This document shows, piece after piece, positions 15,839 through 23,430 of a stretch of DNA of 64,000 bases (position 1 is its first letter; the number at the start of each line of letters is the position of its first letter). The DNA comes from an uncultured Desulfobacterales bacterium (GTDB taxonomy: Bacteria; Desulfobacterota; Desulfobulbia; Desulfobulbales; Desulfocapsaceae). Under the pieces are notes generated by a model, which was given only the letters and a program-made list of their open reading frames with translations, was not told the DNA's origin and searched no databases. The DNA lies in the NCBI GenBank assembly GCA_937915545.1, contig CALGIJ010000030.1, positions 1-64,000 of the forward strand, given 5' to 3'. The translations under genes and the position numbers were made by a program.

Positions 15839-16128
15839 TACTGCTTTCCGTTGAGGATGTTTTCCAGCACACCAGACGTTTTGAAGGTTGCTATGCGTCT
15901 TGATTCGAGGGTAAGAGTCATACCGGTTCTTGGGTTGCGAACAATACGTGCATTTTTATCCCGCAGGATGAACTTGCCGAAACCGGTAAGCAATAGGTCT
16001 GAGCCGTTGCAGAGAGCGTTTTTTGACAGCCGCAAAAATGCTTCGACCGCATCAAAGGCCTGTTGCTTTGAAAGGTTTTGGTGGCGCTCACGTATCCTTT
16101 GCACAAGGTCGGCTTTGGTCAGTGTCAT
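15838..16128 (-). CDS. IHF/HU-family DNA-bending protein
   Basis: 96 aa from the ATG at 16128. An upstream ATG at 16182 would add 18 residues that do not fit the family. It has the classic HU/IHF fold signature: LTKADLVQ at the N terminus, GFGKF, and R.GRNPRTG-like R.VRNPRTGMTL at the beta-arm. It is closest in style to the IHF alpha subunit. It would bend DNA at recombination or promoter sites. Coupling to a diguanylate cyclase gene in a region full of recombinase repeats is unusual. It may assist the local tyrosine recombinases, as IHF does for lambda integrase, but that is inference. Confidence 0.85.
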   Translation of the reverse strand: MTLTKADLVQRIRERHQNLSKQQAFDAVEAFLRLSKNALCNGSDLLLTGFGKFILRDKNARIVRNPRTGMTLTLESRRIATFKTSGVLENILNGKQ

Positions 16129-16309
16129 AGTGGCATCCGGTGGGGATCTGGCAATTATTGGATGAATACACCCTATAATCATATGGGCATTTTTCTAGAA
16201 GAAAAAGAAATTTTGCTTGAAGGGCTATTATCTTGAATTTTTCATTCTAGTGTTCGGATGCGTTATGCGAGAGATAATCCGTAGCTTTGTTGCTTAGCGA
16301 TGTTGCAAC

Positions 16310-16570
16310 GCATTGTGGTTACAGTGACTACATGGTGCCGTGGTGAATAACATAAAGATATGACACAGCATTTATTCGGTAACCATTAGGGAGGTGACTG
16401 GTTCGGGTGGTTACCGCCCCGGCTTCATCGGAAGGTGCATCGAGGTATACTATTAGAACGAGTTAAGCGTTTCTAAACTGGAATTGCGGAGGAGAGACCG
16501 ATGGGTAGTGGAGTTGCGTTTTTCCCAATAGCGTGTCGATGAGCGGTGGTTACTGGTTACGATGGTGACA
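16310..16570. repeat. R1 repeat, copy b
   Basis: Part Y (about 16310-16450: GTGGTTACAGTG, GGTGGTTACCGCCCCGGCTT, GCATCGAGGTATAC) followed by part X (about 16455-16570: GTTAAGCGTTT, GCGGAGGAGAGACCGATGGG), the reverse of the part order in copy a. It lies between the IHF/HU-like gene and the chemoreceptor gene. Confidence 0.65.
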
Positions 16571-16760
16571 GGAAGAATTCCTTTAGTTAGTCTAATTTTT
16601 TCCAGTAATGATAATTAAAAATAACATTGGTCATGTGGCTCAATCTATCGTATCATTTTTGACCTGCCATGTTAAATGACAGCAGGGATTCGTGCCAATC
16701 TAACATTTCGAAACAAAACGAACATGTTACCTCCAACACCACGTCAATTATTGAGGCCCA

Positions 16761-18809
16761 ATGAAACGATTTCTCGGAAAACTGTCCATCAAAACCAAGA
16801 TTACCCTGATAGCGCTTCTTCCCTTATGTGCCTATATGGCCACAGCTGCTGCTCAACTAGTAAGTGATTTTAATAGCCTACAATCTGCGCGAGCCGTTGT
16901 TAGCCTCAGCCACTACAATGGGCGAATAAGCCTCTTGGTCCATGAACTTCAAAAAGAGCGGGGCTCTTCATCAGGATTCCTTGCAAGCAAAGGACAAAAG
17001 TTTTCAGACATCTTAGAACAGCAGAGGAAAACTACCGATGGTATGGCCACCGAGTATATGCATGCTCTTGCCATACTTGCAAAGCTTCCTGCCGGGAAAA
17101 GCCTAGAAGAGAGAACATCAAAAATTGCAAAGCTCCTGACAGAACAACCTGCCATTCGTCAAAAAGTTGGCGGCCAGCAGATAGAGGCTAAAGATGCTAT
17201 TGCCTATTATACGAACCTGATCGCAGCCCTACTTGATGCCGTCGCCGCCTCTAGCCATTTTAGCGACGATCCGGCAGTAACGTCTCAGATGTTCGCCTAT
17301 TCGAGCTTTCTTCAGGGGAAGGAGCGAGCGGGAATTGAGCGGGCAACTCTAAGCGCTGTCTTTAGTCGTGGCTCATTCACCACCGACACCTACAGACGAT
17401 TTATTCAATTGCTGGCGGCACAAGACAGTTTCTTCGGAGTTTTTCGGGCTGAGGCAACTAACGATGCGATAACACTGTACGATGCTACTGTGCGCGGCCA
17501 ATCGATAGAGGAAGTAGAGCGAATGCGCCAGATAGCGCTGCATGTCGGACTGGATGAAAGCAAGCAATTTGGTGTTGACCCCGAAGTCTGGTTCAAAACG
17601 ATTACTGAAAAGATAGACCTTCTTAAAAAGGTCGATGATGGTCTTTCTGAAAAAATTATAGCCACTGCCAGCAGCAAAGCTGAATCCCTCCAACGGGAAC
17701 TAGTTGCCATGATGACCGCGTTTGTCGTCGTCCTTGCCGTCAGTATTTTTCTAGTGTCGACAATAGCGTTCAGCCTCATCCGAGGCATTTCCACCGCCAA
17801 TCATGTCGCTCTCGATCTTGCGGAAGGTGAAGGAGATCTTACCAAGCGCATGAGTTTTACTGCTAAGGACGAAATAGGTGTACTGGGGCGAAGCATTGAT
17901 AAATTGCTGACAACGTTAGGAAGTATGATCAAGCAAATTAAGTCGAACGGAGATAGCCTCAATCAATCGGGGCAGGAACTTGCGAGTCTGGCTGAGCAAA
18001 TGAACGGTGCGACGACCAATATTCAGACAAGAGCCAATGGCGTGGCGGCCTCAGCGGAGGAAATGAATATCAACATGAGCAGTGTCGCCGCTGCTGTTGA
18101 GGAAGCCGCGGTGAACATCAGTACAGTTGCCGAATCTACAGGAAGCATTGCTGACGCCGGTAAGAATATTGCCGGAAGTACGAAAAATGCCAGAACCAGA
18201 ACTGGTGAAGCGGTTCAACGCACACGAAGTTCCTATGAATTGATCAGTGCGTTGGGCGACGCGGCAAAGGATATTGGGCGAATGACCGAAACTATAAACG
18301 AAATTTCCGAGCAAACTAATCTCCTGGCGCTAAACGCCACTATAGAAGCTGCCCGGGCAGGTGAAGCTGGCAGAGGCTTTGCGGTTGTTGCCAACGAGAT
18401 TAAAGAACTCGCCAAGCAGACCGCCGTAGCAACGGTTGAAATTACCGAAAGAATAAGTGGAATTCAGGAATCCTCACGGAAATCAGTGGATGAGATGCAA
18501 GCCATTCTCGGAGTTATTAACGAGGTTGATGGAATCGTTGATGGTATTGCTTCAGCTGTTGAGCATCAGACCATCTCCACTGAGGAAATAGCTAGGAACA
18601 TCGAACAAGCCTCCACTGGTATTCAAGAGGTGGCCCATAACATCTCGCAGATATCCACCGCTTCTGGTGAAGTAGCAAAAGATATCGCTGAGGTTAGTCA
18701 AAGCTCTAAAGAACTTACTAAGAGTAGTGATTTAGTAAGGAAAAGTGCTTCGAGCCTTAATGTTCTCACCGCTTCCATGAAACAAGTTACTGACCGGTTC
18801 AAGGTGTAA
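16761..18809 (+). CDS. Methyl-accepting chemotaxis protein with NIT sensor domain
   Basis: 682 aa. TM1 at about residues 14-34, then a periplasmic nitrate/nitrite-sensing-like (NIT) domain at about 45-290, recognised by LLVHELQKERGSSSGFLAS and LQGKERAGIERATLSAVFS. TM2 is at about 315-338. A HAMP domain follows (about 340-395, LAEGEGDLTKR). The cytoplasmic signalling domain has the conserved hairpin tip EISEQTNLLALNATIEAARA at about 513-532. It would report nitrate, nitrite or a similar anion to a CheA-CheW complex. GAGG precedes the ATG. It stands alone between R1 copies b and c, and a CheA gene lies 4.6 kb downstream. Confidence 0.92.
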   Translation: MKRFLGKLSIKTKITLIALLPLCAYMATAAAQLVSDFNSLQSARAVVSLSHYNGRISLLVHELQKERGSSSGFLASKGQKFSDILEQQRKTTDGMATEYMHALAILAKLPAGKSLEERTSKIAKLLTEQPAIRQKVGGQQIEAKDAIAYYTNLIAALLDAVAASSHFSDDPAVTSQMFAYSSFLQGKERAGIERATLSAVFSRGSFTTDTYRRFIQLLAAQDSFFGVFRAEATNDAITLYDATVRGQSIEEVERMRQIALHVGLDESKQFGVDPEVWFKTITEKIDLLKKVDDGLSEKIIATASSKAESLQRELVAMMTAFVVVLAVSIFLVSTIAFSLIRGISTANHVALDLAEGEGDLTKRMSFTAKDEIGVLGRSIDKLLTTLGSMIKQIKSNGDSLNQSGQELASLAEQMNGATTNIQTRANGVAASAEEMNINMSSVAAAVEEAAVNISTVAESTGSIADAGKNIAGSTKNARTRTGEAVQRTRSSYELISALGDAAKDIGRMTETINEISEQTNLLALNATIEAARAGEAGRGFAVVANEIKELAKQTAVATVEITERISGIQESSRKSVDEMQAILGVINEVDGIVDGIASAVEHQTISTEEIARNIEQASTGIQEVAHNISQISTASGEVAKDIAEVSQSSKELTKSSDLVRKSASSLNVLTASMKQVTDRFKV

Positions 18810-18909
18810 GCTGAAGTCACTTCAACCATTCGGCTTGCATTGTTGATGTGTTGCCTGTGACTGAGGCTGGAGGACACCATCGGATCATCTAAAATAATTC
18901 ATGATTGTT

Positions 18910-19165
18910 ACTGAGTGGTTACAGTGGTTACCGTGGTTTCCACGGCGCATAACATATTGACATGATATCGTTTTCATTGAGTAACCACTATGAGGATGGC
19001 TGGTTCGGGTGGTTACCGCCCCGACTTCATCGGGAGGCGCATTGAGATATGCAGAATCGCGGGATAGCGTTGGAAGAGGCCATAGAGTGGATGGAACAAA
19101 AGAGAAAGGGTGGTGACATCAAAAAATCGCCTACATTTTAATAAGTTGAGAAGGATGAAGAAACG
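18910..19165. repeat. R1 repeat, copy c
   Basis: Part Y again (GTGGTTACAGTGGTTACCGT, GTAACCACTATGAGGATGGC, GGTGGTTACCGCCCCGACTT, ATGCAGAATCGCGGGATAGC). A short frame starting MQNRGIALEEAIEWMEQK runs to a stop at about 19136. It carries a stop codon in copy a, suggesting the repeat includes the relic of a coding end. Confidence 0.65.
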
Positions 19166-19365
19166 TGGAGAATGGTGAGGAGTAGGATGGTGAGTGAATC
19201 AGTGTGGCGAATTCAATTCCCTGTTTCTCCCTCAAACTGGCCTGCAATACATCAAAAGCCGATAGTGGTTCAACATGACGTTGGTGGAGATGCAAAACTC
19301 AATGTCGGTGAAAAATTCCCAACAAATCACTGTAACTATCCGAATATACGGTATATACTGGCGCA

Positions 19366-19512
19366 ATGAAATCCACTTTAGTGGTACAATCGTTCTCGGC
19401 CAGTGAGAAATATTTCAATGATTTCAACAGGGCAGCGGCGCCATTTTTCGATGTCTTCAATTCCCTGCATCGCCACCAGTTCCTCACGCAAGCATTGCTT
19501 GTGTTTATATAA
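19366..19512 (+). CDS. Possible 48-aa leader ORF upstream of the integrase
   Basis: 48 codons (MKSTLVVQSFSASEKY...FNSLHRHQFL) ending two bases before a terminator hairpin. The frame is shortened to 41 codons in copy 2 (from 53280) and shifted in copy 3, and no Shine-Dalgarno site precedes it. It may be a decaying small gene or chance coding within a conserved DNA site. A minus-strand frame over the same DNA is also partly conserved. Confidence 0.25.
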   Translation: MKSTLVVQSFSASEKYFNDFNRAAAPFFDVFNSLHRHQFLTQALLVFI

Positions 19513-19513
19513 A

Positions 19514-19555
19514 GCCGAGCGATATCAATATGATATCCTCGGCATTTTTATTTTG
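19514..19555 (+). terminator. Intrinsic terminator before the integrase
   Basis: GCCGAG and CTCGGC close a stem continued by GATATC-AATAT-GATATC with a one-base bulge, followed by ATTTTTATTTT. The structure is present in all three leader modules (53424 and 54905 are the others, the last with one weakened pair). It would insulate or attenuate integrase transcription. Confidence 0.6.
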
Positions 19556-19569
19556 GGGATCTCTGTGGG

Positions 19570-19588
19570 TTCTATGTGGCGCATAGAA
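19570..19588. other. Covarying hairpin, TGGCG loop (copy 1)
   Basis: TTCTATG-TGGCG-CATAGAA, 68 bp before the integrase ATG. It is identical in copy 2 (53483-53501). In copy 3 (54962-54980) three bases change on both arms to TTCTCTA-TGGCG-TAGAGAA, keeping the pairing and the loop. This could be the inverted core sites of an attP around a 5-bp overlap, or an RNA hairpin. Confidence 0.5.
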
Positions 19589-19656
19589 TGCCACAATCCT
19601 GGCGCAACATCATTTCTCGCTGGCTCAATCTTTCGAAATTCTGGGAGGTTACAGCC

Positions 19657-21105
19657 ATGCACGTTCCGTCCTACCTGCTCAAAAATTCGTTTGGCATCTA
19701 CCATCTTCGGCTTGCAGTGCCGAAGAAGCTCCGGTATCTATTTGGGAGAAGAGAGATCAAGAAGTCTCTTCAAACGAGGAGTTACCGAGAGGCACTGCGC
19801 AAGGCCTGGAAACTGGCGACATTTTACCTTGAGAGTTTCGAGAAGATGGCGAAGACGAACGACTACGAAAAGCTGGTCAACAACCCACTGAATAGCAAGC
19901 TCAAAGTCAATATCGTCCGCCATCCCGATGGGAACATCGAATTCCAGAACTTGGAGATGGACCCAGATAAGGCTGACATCGAGAAGGATCTACTTGACCA
20001 TGCCGTCGAGTGCTATAACAAGGTCCAGGCAGTTCCAGTGATAGGTCAATCTCCGGCAACTCCAGTCGCAATCCCACATCAGCCACAAGTTGCGCAGGTG
20101 ACGACCGATAGCGTGTCGCTCGGTGATCTCGTCCATGAGTACCTCGACGAACTCAAAGGTCATTGCGACAGCCGCACCATTAACAATTACGCGGCGCAGC
20201 TTGACACTTTCGTCGAGATCCTTGGTGACGTCCCCATTTCCACTATTGACCGGAAACGCGCCAGGGAATCCCTGAAAATCCTCAAGCAGCTGCCACCGAA
20301 CCGCAACAAATCGAAGATCTTCAAAGATCTGTCGATGGCGTCAATCATCCAGCTGGCACCGAGCAAGGTGATGTCACCGACCACGGTGAAACTCTACATC
20401 GAGCGCATCACCGGTCTGTTTCAGTACGCTATCACCGAAGAGTACGTGGTGAAGAATCCGTTTGTGAATATCAACAAGGAAAAACAAACCCGACGCCCCG
20501 ATGAGGAACGGCAAATCTTCGAGGATGAGCACCTCAAGGCGCTCTTCAATCCGGAGAATCGAAAGGACGCAGCCGGGCGAGAATCCCGATATTGGATTCC
20601 ATTGATCGCGGCATATTCAGGACTGCGATTGGAGGAAATCGCGCAGATGGAGGCCTCTGACATCGTGCAGATCGGCGATATTTTCTGTTTCGACATCAAC
20701 GGCCATAACGGCAAGCACCTGAAAAATGCGACGGCTGATCGCCAGGTGCCAATCCACAGCAAGTTATTGGCGAACTATTTCATGATTTTCGTGCAGAAAC
20801 AACGTGGCCAGCGGCTCTTTCCGGATCTGACCCTCGGCAACGGTCGCTATGGCCACCATTTTTCGAAATGGTTCAGCCGGTACCGGAAAAAGTGTGGGGT
20901 GGTAGAAGAAGGGCTGACGTTTCATTCCTTCCGCCATAACGTCGCGACGCAGCTGAAATACCGGGACGTGGATGTGACGAAGGTCGCGGCGATCTTAGGG
21001 CATACCGTCGATGGTCAGAGTTACGGGCGGTATGGGAAGCCGTACAAGCCGGAGCATTTGAGGCCGGTGATTGAGATGATTGATTACGGGGATGCGGTGC
21101 TGTAG
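19657..21105 (+). CDS. Tyrosine site-specific integrase with N-terminal DUF6538 domain
   Basis: 482 aa from the ATG at 19657 (GGGAGG 8 nt upstream). An in-frame ATG at 19576 lies in the leader next to the hairpin. Residues about 3-60 are DUF6538 (YLLKNSFGIYHLRLAVPKKL, SLQTRSYREAL), about 170-280 a SAM-like core-binding domain (LGDLVHEYLDEL), and about 305-475 the catalytic domain. Visible catalytic features are SGLRLEE (Arg), HSFRHNVA (HxxR), LGHT and SYGRYGK with the nucleophilic Tyr. It would integrate or excise a mobile element. It is the only intact member of three related genes in the window. The others are truncated at 53569 and 55048. Confidence 0.9.
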   Translation: MHVPSYLLKNSFGIYHLRLAVPKKLRYLFGRREIKKSLQTRSYREALRKAWKLATFYLESFEKMAKTNDYEKLVNNPLNSKLKVNIVRHPDGNIEFQNLEMDPDKADIEKDLLDHAVECYNKVQAVPVIGQSPATPVAIPHQPQVAQVTTDSVSLGDLVHEYLDELKGHCDSRTINNYAAQLDTFVEILGDVPISTIDRKRARESLKILKQLPPNRNKSKIFKDLSMASIIQLAPSKVMSPTTVKLYIERITGLFQYAITEEYVVKNPFVNINKEKQTRRPDEERQIFEDEHLKALFNPENRKDAAGRESRYWIPLIAAYSGLRLEEIAQMEASDIVQIGDIFCFDINGHNGKHLKNATADRQVPIHSKLLANYFMIFVQKQRGQRLFPDLTLGNGRYGHHFSKWFSRYRKKCGVVEEGLTFHSFRHNVATQLKYRDVDVTKVAAILGHTVDGQSYGRYGKPYKPEHLRPVIEMIDYGDAVL

Positions 21106-21422
21106 CCAGTCTGGGGTTCTGTTCCTCTTTTGAGACTCTTTGGTAAGCTCTTCTTGGAGGTTGCTCCATTTTTGCACAATTCAATACTATTAGTCGATCC
21201 GGCCCTCTCAGTATTGCTGTTCGTACCGTACCAGCACCCCGGCGGCTGTGGAAAATGGCTGAATATTGTGGGTAATCAGAAAAAGCTTCCCGGCTCCCCT
21301 TTTTCTTTGTGTTTGCAACTCGTATACTTCAAATGTCTCCTTGCCGTTGCTATTTTTGAAGCAGAGGAGGGTAAACCATAATTGCACTGACCGATTATAG
21401 ATGAGCCGGAGGTTTTAGAAAC

Positions 21423-21803
21423 ATGGCAAAAATCCTTATTGTCGACGATTCCATCGTCGCACGAATGAGTGTCAAGGCCTGCATCCCTAAGGATCAGGGC
21501 CACGAGCTTGCCGAAGCCGGTGACGGCGCTAAAGGCCTGGCACTGTTCCGATCTCTCAAGCCGGATGTGACGTTTCTCGACCTCACCATGCCGGACAAAA
21601 ACGGCCTGGAGGTGTTGGAGGAATTGCGCCTAGACTTCCCCACCGCCGTCATCGTCATCCTCTCCGCCGACATCCAGAAGCAGACACAGGAAAAAGCCAG
21701 GCTCCTCGGTGCGTTTTCCATAATCAAAAAACCGCCAGTCAAGGAAGTGGTTCAAGCCGAACTGGCCAAGGCGCTGGCTCTTCTGGGGGTAAGCTATGGG
21801 TGA
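21423..21803 (+). CDS. CheY-like single-domain response regulator
   Basis: 126 aa receiver domain: acidic pair in LIVDDS (residues 7-9), phosphorylation site in VTFLDLTMPDKNG (Asp about 54), VILSAD with the conserved Ser/Thr position, and Lys in KKPPVKE. There is no output domain, so it acts by protein contact, most likely as the phospho-acceptor of the CheA encoded downstream. GGAGG precedes the ATG. Its 3' end overlaps the CheC gene by 8 bp, so regulator and candidate phosphatase are co-translated. Confidence 0.9.
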   Translation: MAKILIVDDSIVARMSVKACIPKDQGHELAEAGDGAKGLALFRSLKPDVTFLDLTMPDKNGLEVLEELRLDFPTAVIVILSADIQKQTQEKARLLGAFSIIKKPPVKEVVQAELAKALALLGVSYG

Positions 21804-22431
21804 TTGCGAAGAGCTATTGACACCGCTGCAAAAAGACGTCCTGCAGGAAATTATGAACATTTCGTTCGGCCAGGCCGCGGCCGACCTTTCAGAAGTTGTC
21901 AACCTGTATGTCACCCTGACTGTGCCGTACATCGATCTGCTCCGCTTTGACGGAATTCTGCCGCTGATCACCAAGGATATAGCCGGTGCAAATGATATGG
22001 GCATGGTCAAACAATTTTTCAGCGGCAAATTCACCGGCTCAAGCGTGCTCATTTTTCCGCATGGTGAAGGCAAAAAACTCTTGCGCTTGTTTGACGCAAC
22101 AGCCGGAGCCTCGGACTATGATGTCGATGTGCTTGAAAAAGAGATCCTCATTGAGATCAGCAATATCATCATGGGTGCTTGCATCAGCAAGATCGCCGAA
22201 CTCGTCAAGGATGTGGTCAGCTACAGTCCGCCACGCTATTATGCCCAGGACCAGATTCATAATGCCCTATCCGAGGCTTTTGCCGACAAGGAATCTTTTG
22301 CCATCTTTTTCAAGACCGTCTTCCACTTCAAGGAGTTCGATGCCAGCGGCTTCCTCTTTCTCATCAGCGATGAAAGTACCCTGGAATGGCTGAAGACGGC
22401 CATTGAAGACTATTTGAGACAATACACATAA
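21796..22431 (+). CDS. CheC-family phosphatase
   Basis: 211 aa. Two copies of the CheC active-site signature are visible: LQEIMNISFGQAAADLSE at about residues 15-32 and IEISNIIMGACISKIAEL at about 119-136, each with the E..N pair that positions water for dephosphorylating CheY-P. The family substrate is CheY-P, and the overlapping upstream gene encodes a CheY-like protein, so the pair forms a phosphorylation-reset unit. Soluble, with no membrane segment. CheC is usual in systems without CheZ, which fits the absence of cheZ here. Confidence 0.88.
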   Translation: MGDCEELLTPLQKDVLQEIMNISFGQAAADLSEVVNLYVTLTVPYIDLLRFDGILPLITKDIAGANDMGMVKQFFSGKFTGSSVLIFPHGEGKKLLRLFDATAGASDYDVDVLEKEILIEISNIIMGACISKIAELVKDVVSYSPPRYYAQDQIHNALSEAFADKESFAIFFKTVFHFKEFDASGFLFLISDESTLEWLKTAIEDYLRQYT

Positions 22432-22479
22432 TTAATCAGTTCAGAATTCTCAGAACATAAAGCAGGCCAAGCGACAATA

Positions 22480-23430
22480 ATGCTTGATAACGCGCAAATT
22501 TTTGCGACCATCGACCTCGGTTTGATAGCGCTTGATCGCCAGCTGGTTGTCAGGGGGTGGAACCGCTGGATGGAGATTCACAGCGGTATTTCCGCCAAAG
22601 ACATTCTTGGACAACCGATTCTTGAGAGATATCAAAATCTTGGCGAGTCAAAATACCGACGGCTTTTCAAGAGTGTTTTGACTTTCGGGAGTTATGCCTA
22701 TTTTTCGCAAAAGCTGCATCAATATCTCATTCCCCTGAAAAATCCCCATTCTTCAAACGTCCATCTTCCACTTATGCAGCAAAGCTGTTCGGCTGCCCCA
22801 TTACGGGATGGCGATGGCGAGATTACTGGTCTTTTCATCACCATCCATGATGTCACCGAATATGCCGTCTACGAAAAAAAATTACTGGAGATGGCAAGAA
22901 TCGATGCCTTGACCAAAGCATATAACCGCAGCTTTCTCGACAAGAGGTTGACGGAAGAATTGGAGCGCGCTCGCCGTTTCGCAAATCCCTTGAGCATCAT
23001 CCTTATTGACATAGATTTTTTCAAAAACGTCAATGACACCCATGGCCACCTCTGCGGCGACCACACTTTACGCTCAATTGCATCGATACTGCAGCGGACG
23101 GTCCGGACAGTCGACTTGGTCGGGAGATATGGCGGTGAAGAATTTTGCTGTATCCTTCCCGAAACACCATCGGCAAACGCCTGCATCTTAGCAGAACGTT
23201 TGCGGCATGAGATCGAGACAGAGGTATTTACCTTCGGAGACAGGCAATTTCATATAACCATCAGCCTCGGGGTAGCGGAATACGATGAGGAAACAACAAC
23301 CCTTGAGGCTCTTATAGGACGGGCAGACTCAGCCTTATACCAAGCAAAAAGCGCGGGGCGTAACAGGGTTATTTGTGCTGGACGAGACGGAAGCAATCAT
23401 GCCACCATTGTCGCGGAGAACTGCCGGTGA
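22480..23430 (+). CDS. PAS-GGDEF diguanylate cyclase
   Basis: 316 aa, cytoplasmic. A PAS-like domain covers about residues 5-130 (LGLIALDRQLVVRGWNRWME, then LFITIHDVTE). The GGDEF domain covers about 145-305, with RIDALTKAYNR, IDIDFFKNVNDTHGH and YGGEEF as active site. It should condense two GTP to c-di-GMP. It lies between cheC and cheA and its stop overlaps the cheA start (GTGA), so c-di-GMP synthesis is wired into the same operon as the chemotaxis-like phosphorelay. Confidence 0.9.
   Translation: MLDNAQIFATIDLGLIALDRQLVVRGWNRWMEIHSGISAKDILGQPILERYQNLGESKYRRLFKSVLTFGSYAYFSQKLHQYLIPLKNPHSSNVHLPLMQQSCSAAPLRDGDGEITGLFITIHDVTEYAVYEKKLLEMARIDALTKAYNRSFLDKRLTEELERARRFANPLSIILIDIDFFKNVNDTHGHLCGDHTLRSIASILQRTVRTVDLVGRYGGEEFCCILPETPSANACILAERLRHEIETEVFTFGDRQFHITISLGVAEYDEETTTLEALIGRADSALYQAKSAGRNRVICAGRDGSNHATIVAENCR

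Larger units (their letters stand above)
19206..19656. repeat. Integrase leader module, copy 1
   Basis: About 450 bp in front of the intact integrase. It is repeated at 53110-53568 and 54600-55047 in front of two broken integrases. Shared landmarks in order: TTCAATTCCCTGTTTCTCCC, ACGGTATATACTGGC, a short open frame, CAATTCCCTGCATCGCCACC, an intrinsic-terminator-like hairpin, and a covarying TGGCG-loop hairpin. Conservation across copies marks it as part of the integrase unit, probably its att or regulatory region. Confidence 0.65.

Noticed and set aside
18238..18420. Minus-strand frames over the chemoreceptor gene
   Set aside because: Shadows of the highly conserved signalling domain on the plus strand.
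19470..19493. tRNA-like 3' end (TTCAATTCCC...CGCCACCA)
   Set aside because: Resembles a T-arm plus CCA, but no acceptor, D or anticodon stems fit upstream. At most it is a tRNA-derived attachment relic.
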